A DNA stretch of 64,000 bases from Streptomyces kanamyceticus. GTDB taxonomy: Bacteria > Actinomycetota > Actinomycetes > Streptomycetales > Streptomycetaceae. Below the pieces are notes generated by a model. The model was given only the letters and a program-made list of their open reading frames with translations. It was not told the DNA's origin and made no database searches. Position 1 is the first letter of the stretch. Each line of letters begins with the position of its first letter. The translations under genes and the position numbers were made by a program. The stretch covers positions 620,001 to 684,000 of the forward strand of contig NZ_CP023699.1 in assembly GCF_008704495.1 (NCBI RefSeq), in the 5' to 3' direction. Below, piece by piece: positions 1-7,249 of this stretch.

Positions 1-334
1 CCAGCAGGCGGCTTCCGGTGTAGATCCACACATTCGCGTCGAGCAGGCGGTCGTTGGCGGTCTCCAGGACGCGTACGCGAGGTCCGCCGGTGTCGACGGT
101 CGTGGCCACCGCCGCCGCCCGGGTGCGCAGTTCGTGATCTGCCTGGCGCTACAGGTGCTCGTCCATCACGGCGTTGAACACCACGGTCAGCACCGTCATC
201 AGCAGGGCGGCGGTGGCCAGCGCGACGAGGGAGAGGCGGCCGCGCAGAGTGCGTGGGGCCAGACGGCGCATGCCGTTCCCGGTGCGGCGCGCGACGTACC
301 CAGTGCGGCGCACGACGTTCCCGGTACGGTTCAC
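1..334 (-). pseudogene. Two-component sensor histidine kinase, 5' part, interrupted by an in-frame amber codon
   Basis: Only the N-terminal part of the kinase lies in the window; the rest runs off the left edge. The reading frame starts at a GTG at 334 that overlaps the regulator's TGA (GTGA), or at the ATG at 271. It encodes a basic stretch and one membrane helix (about residues 30-55, ending near ...AVMDEHL). A TAG follows at 149-151, but the same frame continues open to position 1 with sensor-like sequence (LRTRAAAVATTVDT..., then ...DANVWIYTGSRLL). A CAG-to-TAG change would explain this. The upstream response regulator is also broken, so the pair is probably dead unless both are sequencing errors. 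The catalytic domains are not visible, so the class rests on the sensor segment and operon position. Confidence 0.75.
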
Positions 335-1004
335 GACAGGCGGTGTCCGATCCCGCGCGCCGTGTCGATCGACAAGCCGCTGCCCGCCTCGCGCAGCTTG
401 CGGCGCAACCGGCTCAGGTACTGGTCCAGCGTGTTGTCGCTGACGTGCGCGCCTTCGGGCCAACCGGCCCTGACCAGGTCACGGCGGCGCACGAGATCGC
501 CGTCCGCGGCGACGAGCGGGGCAAGCAGCCGGAACTCCGTGGGGGACAGTGCGATGCGGACGCCGTGCACGGTCGCGTGGTGGCCGACCGCGTCGAGGAC
601 CAGGTCACCGGTCGCGGCCGGGGAGCGGGGACTGGCGCGCTTGAGTGCGGCGCGCAACCGGGCGGCGAGTTCAGCGAGGTGGAAGGGCTTGGGCAGGTAG
701 TCGTCCCCGCCTGCGGAGAACCGGCCAGCCGGTCGGTGAGCTGGTGACGGGCGGTCAGGAAGATGACAGGGGCGAGGAAACCGTTGGCGCGCAGTGCCTG
801 GCACACGTCCCGGCCGTCCGCGTCGGGCAACCCGACGTCCAGGACCAGCGCGGCGACGTCGGCGGTGACCAACCGCAGGGCCGTGGCACCGTCGACGGCG
901 GGCACGGGGTCGAAGCCCTCGTCCCGCAGGCCGCGGCGCAGGACGTCACGCAGGACGTCACGCAGGGCGTGATCGTCCTCCACCACCAGGATCTTGGGGC
1001 GCAT
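331..1004 (-). pseudogene. OmpR-type response regulator, frameshifted
   Basis: The receiver domain starts at the ATG at 1004 (MRPKILVVEDDHALRDVL) and carries the DVGLPDADG phospho-acceptor region and the LTAR motif. At about 725-733 the frame is lost after ...TDRLAG. The expected continuation (FSAGGDDYLPKPF, with the conserved Lys) is found one frame over and runs through a complete winged-helix domain (SPTEFRLL ... DQYLSRLRRKLRE ... GIGHRLS) to a TGA at 331-333. Loss of one base in a Gly-Phe junction (GG-TTC) accounts for it. An extra RDVL in the first helix comes from a 12-bp duplication. The start lies 47 bases inside the preceding PAP2 gene, so it was translationally coupled. Without a sequencing error the product would lack its DNA-binding domain. 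Confidence 0.85.
937..972. repeat. 12-bp tandem repeat inside the regulator and PAP2 overlap
   Basis: The unit CGCAGGACGTCA occurs twice perfectly (937-948 and 949-960), followed by a degenerate third copy (961-972). In the regulator frame it duplicates the residues RDVL in the first receiver helix. It is in frame, so it need not be inactivating. Confidence 0.8.
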
Positions 1005-1824
1005 GGTTCTCCTGGTTCTCCGTCGGCTGCGGGGCGTGAGCCGTCGTGTGAGTGAGGAACGGAGCGGGCAACAGGTAGGCGGCCGCGCACAGACACGCCC
1101 CCAGCCAGCCGAGGGCGAACAGCCAGCCGCCCAGGACATCGGTGAACCAGTGCACGCCGAGGTAGGCCCGGGTCACTCCGACGAACAAGCCCCAGCAGCC
1201 CACGGCGATCCGGAGCGCGGTGCCGCCGTGCGTGCGGCGCAGGGTGAGCGCGGCGATCAGCAGACCGGCCGTCAGAGCGGCCGTGGTGGTGTGCCCGGAC
1301 GGGAAGGCCCAGCCGCTCGCGTGCGCCGTCCAGTCGCTCTGGGGCGGGCGTACGCGGTGGATGAACTCCATCAGGGCGTACCGCAGTACCTGGCCGAGGC
1401 CGAGGCAGGCAAGGCAGAGGACGGCGGCGAGCAGCCGGTGCCACAGGGTGCGCCCCGCCACGACTCCGGCCAGGACGACGAGTACGTACGGGACCACGCC
1501 GGTGCCGGAGGCGGTCACGCCCCGCGCCACGGCCACGGCCACCTCCGGGCGGTGGCCGACCGACCAGGCGAGGAAACCGTCGTCCAGCCAGAGGGGTGAA
1601 CCGGCCCGGCCGACCACGACCAGGGCCAGGACCCCGAACGCCGCCCATGCGCCCAGCGCGACGCTGACGAGCAGATCGGCGGCGTCCCCGCGGTTCACGA
1701 GTCGGGTTCGGTTCTCGGGGCCTCCGCGGTTCTTGGGGCCTGCGCGGCTTTTGGGGCCTCCGCGGTTCTTGAGACCGACGCGGCCCTTCAGGCCCACGCG
1801 GCTCATGAGACTGACGCGGCTCAT
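958..1824 (-). CDS. PAP2-family membrane phosphatase with hexapeptide-repeat N-terminus
   Basis: 288-residue integral membrane lipid-phosphatase-type protein. It has the three PAP2 signature blocks: a FIHRVRPP region (K/R..RP block), FPSGHTT with the catalytic His, and a TRAYLGVHWFTDV block with the nucleophile-side His and Asp. About six hydrophobic segments follow the N-terminus. The first 48 residues are eight degenerate six-residue units (such as MSRVGL, KNRGGP) encoded by an 18-bp tandem repeat, giving a basic cytoplasmic tail. Its ATG overlaps the TGA of the upstream PAP2 gene (ATGA), and its 3' end overlaps the response-regulator start. The substrate could be undecaprenyl pyrophosphate or a phosphatidic-acid-type lipid; the sequence does not decide. 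Confidence 0.9.
   Translation of the reverse strand: MSRVSLMSRVGLKGRVGLKNRGGPKSRAGPKNRGGPENRTRLVNRGDAADLLVSVALGAWAAFGVLALVVVGRAGSPLWLDDGFLAWSVGHRPEVAVAVARGVTASGTGVVPYVLVVLAGVVAGRTLWHRLLAAVLCLACLGLGQVLRYALMEFIHRVRPPQSDWTAHASGWAFPSGHTTTAALTAGLLIAALTLRRTHGGTALRIAVGCWGLFVGVTRAYLGVHWFTDVLGGWLFALGWLGACLCAAAYLLPAPFLTHTTAHAPQPTENQENHAPQDPGGGGRSRPA
1681..1824 (-). repeat. 18-bp tandem repeat, eight degenerate copies, coding
   Basis: Eight 18-base units encode the N-terminal hexapeptides MSRVSL, MSRVGL, KGRVGL, KNRGGP, KSRAGP, KNRGGP, ENRTRL and VNRGDA of the second PAP2 protein. The first units contain duplicated ATG codons (1824 and 1806), so copy-number change would alter tail length without breaking the frame. 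The repeat also touches the 3' end of the upstream gene. Confidence 0.85.
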
Positions 1825-2447
1825 GAGACCGATGCCGTTCGTGAAGCCGTGAGCAGCAGGCGCAGCGGAGTCACCGCCGTCATCCGCCGGGCCAGTGCCG
1901 GTGACCGGCGCCCCACCACGAGCATCGCGGCGAGGGCGACGAGCGCGCCCACCAGCAGCCCCGCCAGGACGTCGTGCGGATAGTGCACTCCCACCCAGAC
2001 CCGCGAGGCCGCCATGGCGGCCGCCGCCCCACAGGCCACCGCTCCCAGGCGTCGCGAGACGAACAGCAGCGCCACGGCCGCCGCCGCGGCGATCGCCGCG
2101 TGGTTGCTGGGGAAGGACCAGTCACCGGGCGCCGGACACGCCTCCAGGGTCCGGCCGCCCAAGCTCTGGCACGGTCGGTCCTCCCTGACGATCAGCTTCA
2201 GGACGTCGTCCAGGACGAACGCCAGGGCCGCCGCCACGGGAACGGCCAGTGCCGTCACGGCGGCCGCGGCTCCCGCGCGCCGGGCCCGCCACCATCCCAG
2301 GACCATGAGGAGCGCGAACACCGCGAGGCCGTACGCCGACCACGCCGTCACCGCGGCGTCCAGCCAGCCCGGCGCCCGCTGCGCGAGGTCCGCCACTTCC
2401 CGGTAGCCGGAGCCGTCGATCGACGCCCCGTCGAACGCGAGGATCAT
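1821..2447 (-). CDS. PAP2-family membrane phosphatase
   Basis: 208-residue multispanning protein with a complete PAP2 signature: KLIVREDRP, then FPSNHAA with the catalytic His, then SRVWVGVHYPHD. The size fits bacterial undecaprenyl-pyrophosphate phosphatases and related lipid phosphatases, where the active site faces the outside of the membrane. The ATG at 2447 overlaps the stop of a 42-codon ORF upstream, and its own TGA overlaps the start of a second PAP2 gene, so three frames are chained by ATGA overlaps. Two tandem PAP2 proteins plus a two-component system suggests an envelope-lipid function with dedicated regulation (inference). Confidence 0.92.
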   Translation of the reverse strand: MILAFDGASIDGSGYREVADLAQRAPGWLDAAVTAWSAYGLAVFALLMVLGWWRARRAGAAAAVTALAVPVAAALAFVLDDVLKLIVREDRPCQSLGGRTLEACPAPGDWSFPSNHAAIAAAAAVALLFVSRRLGAVACGAAAAMAASRVWVGVHYPHDVLAGLLVGALVALAAMLVVGRRSPALARRMTAVTPLRLLLTASRTASVS

Positions 2448-2572
2448 CCCCGGACCTCTTCAGCCTTGCCGCGCCCACGCCCTCGGTACGACTCGGCAAC
2501 GAACGCGTTGAGCGGGCCCACCGCGAGCTGCGACGATAGGACGGGCAGGACCACGGGTGTACTCATCGGCAT
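2444..2572 (-). CDS. Small hydrophobic-start ORF, possible leader of the PAP2 operon
   Basis: 42-residue ORF (MPMSTPVVLPVLSSQLAVG... then ...SYRGRGRGKAEEVRG) with a purine-rich ribosome-binding sequence (GGGAAGGGA) just upstream. Its TGA overlaps the PAP2 ATG. The first half is hydrophobic and the C-terminal half basic. I do not recognise the family. Coupling to the PAP2 gene and a good ribosome site support real translation; there is no homology evidence. It could be a membrane micropeptide or simply a coupling leader. Confidence 0.45.
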   Translation of the reverse strand: MPMSTPVVLPVLSSQLAVGPLNAFVAESYRGRGRGKAEEVRG

Positions 2573-2632
2573 GCGTCCCTTCCCTACGGACCACCGAATG
2601 CGTGGCATCCGGCATGCACAACACCTGACCGA

Positions 2633-2667
2633 CTACAAGCATGTAGACGGTCTACGTTACTGTAGAC
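2633..2667. promoter_or_regulatory. Cluster of overlapping dyads, probable BlaI-family operator
   Basis: Three overlapping inverted repeats lie in 35 bases: CTACA-AGCA-TGTAG (2633-2646), GTAGAC-G-GTCTAC (2643-2655) and GTCTAC-6 nt-GTAGAC (2650-2667). BlaI/MecI repressors bind TACA/TGTA-type dyads. The site sits between the divergent PAP2 operon and the blaI-like gene and could control both. Confidence 0.7.
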
Positions 2668-2691
2668 GACGCGGGGGTGAGGATCGTTCCC

Positions 2692-3060
2692 ATGAACAGC
2701 GAGAAGGACGACCGGCGGTCGGCGGGCGAGCTGGAGGCCGCGGTGATGGCCGCGCTGTGGGCCGCGGACGCACCGCTGACTCCCGCCCGCGTCCAGGCCG
2801 AACTCGCCTCGGACCTGGCCCGCACCACCGTGACGACGATCCTGTCCCGCCTGTACGAGAAGGGGACACTCGAACGGCAGCGGCAGGGCCGTGGCTACGC
2901 CTACCACCCCGTACAGGACCCGCAGGGCCTGACCGCCCTGCGCATGCACGGCGAACTCGACCGCGACAGCGACCGCGAGACGGTCCTCGCCCGCTTCGTC
3001 GCCCAACTCGACCCGGACGACGAGCAGGTCCTGCGCCGCCTCCTCGAAGAGGGCCCATGA
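2692..3060 (+). CDS. BlaI/MecI/CopY-family transcriptional repressor
   Basis: 122-residue winged-helix repressor of the Penicillinase_R family. It shows the typical LEAAVMAALWAADAPLTPA start, the recognition-helix region ARTTVTTILSRLYEKG and the wing ERQRQGRGYAYHP, then a short C-terminal dimerisation part. The ATG at 2692 follows a GAGG; a GTG at 2677 is possible but lies close to the operator. Its stop overlaps the M56 protease start (ATGA), the classical sensor-protease/repressor pairing in which the membrane protease leads to cleavage of the repressor. Overlapping dyads just upstream suggest autoregulation. No beta-lactamase gene is adjacent, so the regulon is unknown. Confidence 0.93.
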   Translation: MNSEKDDRRSAGELEAAVMAALWAADAPLTPARVQAELASDLARTTVTTILSRLYEKGTLERQRQGRGYAYHPVQDPQGLTALRMHGELDRDSDRETVLARFVAQLDPDDEQVLRRLLEEGP

Positions 3061-3989
3061 CGATCGCGGTGCTGCTGATCCCCCTGCTGCTGCCCTGCGC
3101 GGCGCCGCTGCTGGCGCGCCGGAGCCTGGGCCACCGCTCCCCCGTGGTCGCCCTGTGGACGCTCACCGCCTCGGCGCTCCTCCTCGCGGCGGGCACCGTC
3201 GCGGCGCTCGGCACGCTGGCCCTGACCGGGCTGTTCAAGATCCCGGCCTTCGCCTCCGTGGGCGAGCTGGTGCACCCGCTGCGGACACCGTCCGTGCGGC
3301 TGGTCCTTCCGCTGGCCGCGCTCGCCGCCGGACTGCTCGCGCTCGGCGCGCTCGCCCTCGGCCGCTCGGTCGTACGGCAGGCCACGGCCCTGCGTACCGC
3401 CCGGTCCGAGGCCGGTCGCAGGCCCCCGGCGGGCGACCTGTGCGTCGTCGAGTCCCCGCGCCCCGACGCGTACGCCCTGCCAGGCCGCCCGCACCGCATC
3501 GTCGTCACGACCGCCATGCTGCGCAGCCTCGACGCCCGCGAGCGCGAGGCGCTCTTCGCCCACGAGCGCGCCCACAACGCGGGCGGCCACCACTACTTCC
3601 TGTCCGCGGCCGAGCTCGCCGCGCACTGCCACCCCGCTCTGCGCCCGGTCCGCGCGGCCATCCGGCTCGCCGCCGAGCGGGCCGCCGACGAGGCCGCCGC
3701 GACCGCCGTCGGCGACCGCCGCCTGACCGCGCGCGCCATCGCCCGCGCCGCCCTGGCCGCACACGCGACGGACACCGCGCGGCCCGTGGTGACGCCCGCG
3801 GCCACCACCAGTCCCGTGCCGCAGCGAGTGGCCGCCCTGCTCTCCCCCGCCGCCCGGCCCCGGCGGGCCACGTCCTGGGTCGCCGCCCTGCTGGCCGTCT
3901 GCGCGTTCGCGTCCTGCGCCACCGCGGCGACCGTCGCCGTCCGCGTCCACCAGGACATCGAGGTCGCCCAGGGCGAGACCGGCCGCTGA
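3057..3989 (+). CDS. M56-family (BlaR1-like) membrane metalloprotease
   Basis: 310-residue protein with two or three N-terminal membrane helices (about residues 3-55 and 80-105), a cytosolic protease domain carrying the zinc motif FAHERAHNAGGHH (HExxH), and a C-terminal helix (about 275-300). It lacks a penicillin-binding sensor domain, as in the many short actinobacterial M56 proteins. It is translationally coupled to the BlaI-like repressor and probably clears it on receipt of an unknown envelope signal. Its substrate and inducer are not evident from the sequence. Confidence 0.9.
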   Translation: MTIAVLLIPLLLPCAAPLLARRSLGHRSPVVALWTLTASALLLAAGTVAALGTLALTGLFKIPAFASVGELVHPLRTPSVRLVLPLAALAAGLLALGALALGRSVVRQATALRTARSEAGRRPPAGDLCVVESPRPDAYALPGRPHRIVVTTAMLRSLDAREREALFAHERAHNAGGHHYFLSAAELAAHCHPALRPVRAAIRLAAERAADEAAATAVGDRRLTARAIARAALAAHATDTARPVVTPAATTSPVPQRVAALLSPAARPRRATSWVAALLAVCAFASCATAATVAVRVHQDIEVAQGETGR

Positions 3990-4020
3990 GCAGCCGTCAC
4001 CGGGACGCTGGTTCGCACCG

Positions 4021-4425
4021 TCAGTCGAGCGCCGTGTCGCCCTGGGCGGTCACGAGGGTTTCGCCGCGTCTGGTGAGGCGGATCTGCACCGAGCGGCGGT
4101 CACTGCTCTCGCGGACACGTTCGACCAGGCCCTTGCCCTTCAGGCGGTCGATGCGGTTGGTGACGGCGCCGGGGCTCCCCAGGGCGGCCTTGGCGAAGGC
4201 CCCGGCGGTGAGCGTGTAGGGCGGTCCTGAGCGGCGCAGCGTGAAGATCATGTCGAGTTCGCCGAGGTTCAGGCCGAACGTGTCGGACAGCTTCTTGAAG
4301 TGCCGGTCGTAGACGCGCCGCACCCGCTGGATCCGCCCGAAGATCTCCATCGCGCCCAGGGCGTCGGCCAGTTCGGGGCACTCCGCGCGCCGCTGCTCGC
4401 CGATCAGGTCCACCGCATCGGTCAT
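4021..4425 (-). CDS. MarR-family regulator, short at the C-terminus
   Basis: 134 residues with the MarR winged helix (LNLGELDMIFTLRRSGPPYTLTAGAFAKAALGSPGAVTNRIDRL in two stretches, then the wing VRESSDRRSVQIRLTRRG). The chain stops shortly after the wing (...LVTAQGDTALD), whereas MarR proteins normally have a further helix or two for dimerisation. It may therefore be truncated by roughly 20-40 residues; the stop lies only 31 bases from the end of the M56 gene. It diverges from the cupin gene, which it may once have regulated. DNA binding without the C-terminal dimer helix is doubtful. Confidence 0.75.
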   Translation of the reverse strand: MTDAVDLIGEQRRAECPELADALGAMEIFGRIQRVRRVYDRHFKKLSDTFGLNLGELDMIFTLRRSGPPYTLTAGAFAKAALGSPGAVTNRIDRLKGKGLVERVRESSDRRSVQIRLTRRGETLVTAQGDTALD

Positions 4426-4501
4426 TCCCGGTCTCCTCCCGTGCCATATATTTCAACCTTAAGAGACTCGCCATTGAGCGATACGGCATGTTTCTATTTC
4501 G

Positions 4502-4862
4502 ATGTCAAAAGATCTGACGTTGAAGCAGTTGACCGGCCTCCGAGACCCTCGCGAAGGGCACCTCGCCCCGCGGCGACGCCTACCGCTACCTCGCCACGCA
4601 GGAGTCCACCGGCGGCGACTACGGCCTCTACCAGGTGGACCTGGCGGCACGGGCCGCGGGCGCCAGGACCCACTTCCACAAGGCGATGTCGGAAGCCTTC
4701 TACGTCCTCTCCGGTGAACTGGAGCTCTTCAACGGCGACACGTGGGTGACCGGCCGGACCGGCGACTTCCTGTACGTACCGCCCGGCGGCCTGCACGCCT
4801 TCAAGAACGTGACCGACGAGCCCACGTCGATGCTCATGCTCTTCGCGACGGGAACCGCGTAA
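4502..4862 (+). pseudogene. Cupin-domain protein, frameshifted near the N-terminus
   Basis: The ATG at 4502 opens MSKDLTLKQLTGL and is then out of frame. The rest of the cupin (ETLAKGTSPRGDAYRYLATQ, then THFHKAMSEAFYVLSGELELF, then GDFLYVPPGGLHAFKN) is in another frame, with a TGA in that frame just upstream. One extra C near 4544-4546 (CTCCGAG for CTCGAG) explains the shift. The metal-binding cupin core (HFH...E...H) is intact. Translation could restart at a GTG at 4635, giving 75 residues that still hold the core. The gene lies divergent to the MarR-type gene with an AT-rich promoter region (about 4440-4510) between them. Confidence 0.8.
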
Positions 4863-4956
4863 CTGACCGCCAGCGGATGACCGTTGCCCGATCCGGATGA
4901 GGCAGAGCGCCGAAGCGTCCTACGGTTTCGAAGAAATCGGTGCTCTGGAGGCATAT

Positions 4957-6084
4957 ATGGACAGCTGTCGCGGTGCGCGGACGGCCGTGATCGTGGGTGC
5001 GGGGGTGGCTGGTCTGACAGCGGCCACCGCCCTGGCACGCGACGGGTGGCAGGTGGAGATCGCCGAGATCGGCCCGCCGGAGGCGCCTGCCGGATGGGGG
5101 TTGTGCCTGACCGGGCCTTCGCTGCGTGCGCTGGACGAGCTGGGTCTTGCGGACGCGTGTCTGGCCGAGGGCTACGGCATGAGCACCCTCACGTACATGG
5201 ACGTGAACGGCGAGCCCAGGGGCGAGCTCCAGCTGCCGCGCCTGATGGGCACGCGACGACCGGCGATGGCCGGTATCGCGCGCCCCGTGCTGCACCGCAT
5301 CCTGCACGCGGAAGCCGAGAGGCACGGCGTAGTGGTACGCCATGGAGTGACCGTCGTCGCGGTGGATCAGGAGGGGGACCTCGTCCGCGTGCGGTTGTCG
5401 GACGGGACGGTCCGCAAGGTCGCGCTGCTGGTCGGCGCGGACGGGGTCCGCTCGTCGGTGCGGGGCCTGTTGGGGCTTGAGACCTCGATCGACTTCCACG
5501 GGCAGATGGTCTGGCGCGCTCTGGTCCCCCGCCCGCGGTGGGCCACCGGAATCCATCAGTTCGCCGGGAAGGCCGACACGGCAGGACTCGTCCCCCTCTC
5601 GGGCGGTCAGGCATACGTATTCCTTACGGAGAACGGAGTGGAGCAGAGCGTCCTGCCCGATGCCCGACTCGCCCCGCGCCTGAGGCAACTCCTTGAGGCT
5701 TTCCCCGGCCGGGTGGAGGAGATCCGCTCCCTGGTGTCCATGTCGACATCGGTGGTGCGCCGCCCGGTCCTCACCGCGTTCCTGGCAGGCGCCTGGAACC
5801 GCGGCAGCTGCGTGGTCATCGGGGACGCCGCGCACGCGCCCGCACCTCAGATGGCCAGTGGCGCCGCCCTGGCCATCGAGGACGGTCTCGTACTGGCCCG
5901 GGAACTCGGGCGGCACGAGACCGTCGGCGCGGGGCTCCGGGCGTTCGTCAGGCGACGCGCGCAGCGCTGCCGGACGCTCGTGGAGACCTCGGTGACGATC
6001 GCCCGCCTGGTGCAGGCGCGGCGCCATCACGAGGCGTATCCGCTGGTCGATTCCTGCCACCGGCTCATGGCCGAGCCCGCGTAA
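4957..6084 (+). CDS. FAD-dependent monooxygenase
   Basis: 375-residue flavoprotein of the UbiH/PHBH-type fold. It has the N-terminal dinucleotide fold VIVGAGVAGLTAATAL, a VGADGVRSSVR motif near residue 145, and the FAD ribityl-binding GD motif CVVIGDAAHAPAPQMASG near 270. The start at 4957 is chosen because GGAGG sits 5 bases upstream; an in-frame ATG at 4897 lacks such a site. It is probably an NAD(P)H-dependent hydroxylase of a small, perhaps aromatic, substrate. An AraC-type regulator gene follows on the same strand. No substrate can be named. Confidence 0.88.
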   Translation: MDSCRGARTAVIVGAGVAGLTAATALARDGWQVEIAEIGPPEAPAGWGLCLTGPSLRALDELGLADACLAEGYGMSTLTYMDVNGEPRGELQLPRLMGTRRPAMAGIARPVLHRILHAEAERHGVVVRHGVTVVAVDQEGDLVRVRLSDGTVRKVALLVGADGVRSSVRGLLGLETSIDFHGQMVWRALVPRPRWATGIHQFAGKADTAGLVPLSGGQAYVFLTENGVEQSVLPDARLAPRLRQLLEAFPGRVEEIRSLVSMSTSVVRRPVLTAFLAGAWNRGSCVVIGDAAHAPAPQMASGAALAIEDGLVLARELGRHETVGAGLRAFVRRRAQRCRTLVETSVTIARLVQARRHHEAYPLVDSCHRLMAEPA

Positions 6085-6183
6085 CCTTCCGGCGCGAACG
6101 GCGTGCCGCCGACCGCCGTGGACGACAGTGGACGACAAGGGACGACAAGGGACAATGGCCTCCTAGGAGGTGAGCCCGCCGTC

Positions 6184-7164
6184 GTGCCAACGCCGCTGCG
6201 CAACCACCCCATCACCAGCTCGCAGAACCCCGCCGATCTGCTGAACGCCGCCACCCGTCTGTTCGGCGGCTCGATCGTCACATCGCCGCTGGGCGAGCTG
6301 TGCGGCGGCGATCACGAACTGCGCGGCGTCGCCGCACACGACTTCGCCGTGGGCTACTTCGCCTCGCCGCTCGATGTGCGCGTCGCCTCGGCCAAGAGCC
6401 GTCGCCGCGGCTCCTACTTCGTCAACATCGGTGTCTCCGGCGCCATCTCGGCGTCGCGCGGCAACCTGCGGGCGACCCTCGACGAGGCGACGGCAGGAGT
6501 CGTCAACCCCGGAGACATCCAGGAACTACGGCCCCTGCGCGGCCCGCAGACGCGGTTCCTCGGCCTGCGGATCGACGCCGCCCTGGTCGACCAGGAGTTC
6601 GCGACGCTGACCGGGCATCCGCCGGTGTCCACCGTGCGCTTCGACTTCGCCCTCGACCTGGCCGGGTCCAAGGGCCGGGCGGTGCGGCTGCTCGTCCGCT
6701 CCCTCCTCGAACAGCTGGACTCCGGAGACCCCCTGTTCCAGCGCGCGGAGCTGCAGCGCAGCCAGCTGCGCTGCCTCGTCACCGCCCTGCTCCTGGCCCA
6801 GCCGCACTCGCACACCGGCGAGCTGCACGACGGTCCGCGCCCCGGCCATCCGCGCTCCTTGCGGGCGGCCCTCGCGTTCATCGAGGCGAACCTCGCCGAG
6901 CACATCAGCGTCGACGGCATCGCCGCCGCGGCAGGTTGCAGCCCGCGGACCCTCAGCTCCGCGTTCCGCGGCCGACTCGGCCTCTCCCCCATGGCGTACG
7001 TCCGCAACCTGCGCCTCGACCGGATCCGTCAGGACATCCTCGCCTCCAGCGACCCCGTCGGCACGATCGCCTACCGGTGGGGCGTCTCGCACCTCGGCCG
7101 CTTCGCCGGTGAGTACCGTGACCGCTTCGCCGAACTGCCCTCTGCCACCGCGTCCCGCAGGTGA
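6184..7164 (+). CDS. AraC-family transcriptional regulator
   Basis: 326-residue activator-type protein: an N-terminal AraC-binding-like domain (about residues 20-200) and a C-terminal double helix-turn-helix (about 230-320). The latter has DGIAAAAGCSPRTLSSAFR as the first reader helix and the DRIRQDIL ... GTIAYRWGVSHLGRFAGEYRDRF signature. GTG at 6184 follows AGGAGG (6165-6170) with somewhat long spacing; ATG 6103 is further upstream without a clear site. It lies downstream of the monooxygenase and is a plausible local regulator; the ligand is unknown. Confidence 0.88.
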   Translation: MPTPLRNHPITSSQNPADLLNAATRLFGGSIVTSPLGELCGGDHELRGVAAHDFAVGYFASPLDVRVASAKSRRRGSYFVNIGVSGAISASRGNLRATLDEATAGVVNPGDIQELRPLRGPQTRFLGLRIDAALVDQEFATLTGHPPVSTVRFDFALDLAGSKGRAVRLLVRSLLEQLDSGDPLFQRAELQRSQLRCLVTALLLAQPHSHTGELHDGPRPGHPRSLRAALAFIEANLAEHISVDGIAAAAGCSPRTLSSAFRGRLGLSPMAYVRNLRLDRIRQDILASSDPVGTIAYRWGVSHLGRFAGEYRDRFAELPSATASRR

Positions 7165-7249
7165 CCGGGTCTTCTCACCGTCCGGCGGACAAGCCCGCGA
7201 GGAGCAGCCAGGTGTCGGCTGCCCCTCGCGGCTTCGGAGTGCCGCTCGC

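Noticed and set aside
4440..4530. TCAA/TTGA pair (near 4505-4527) as a MarR operator
   Set aside because: The spacing and arms are imperfect, overlap the cupin start, and the MarR protein looks truncated; too weak to list as a site.
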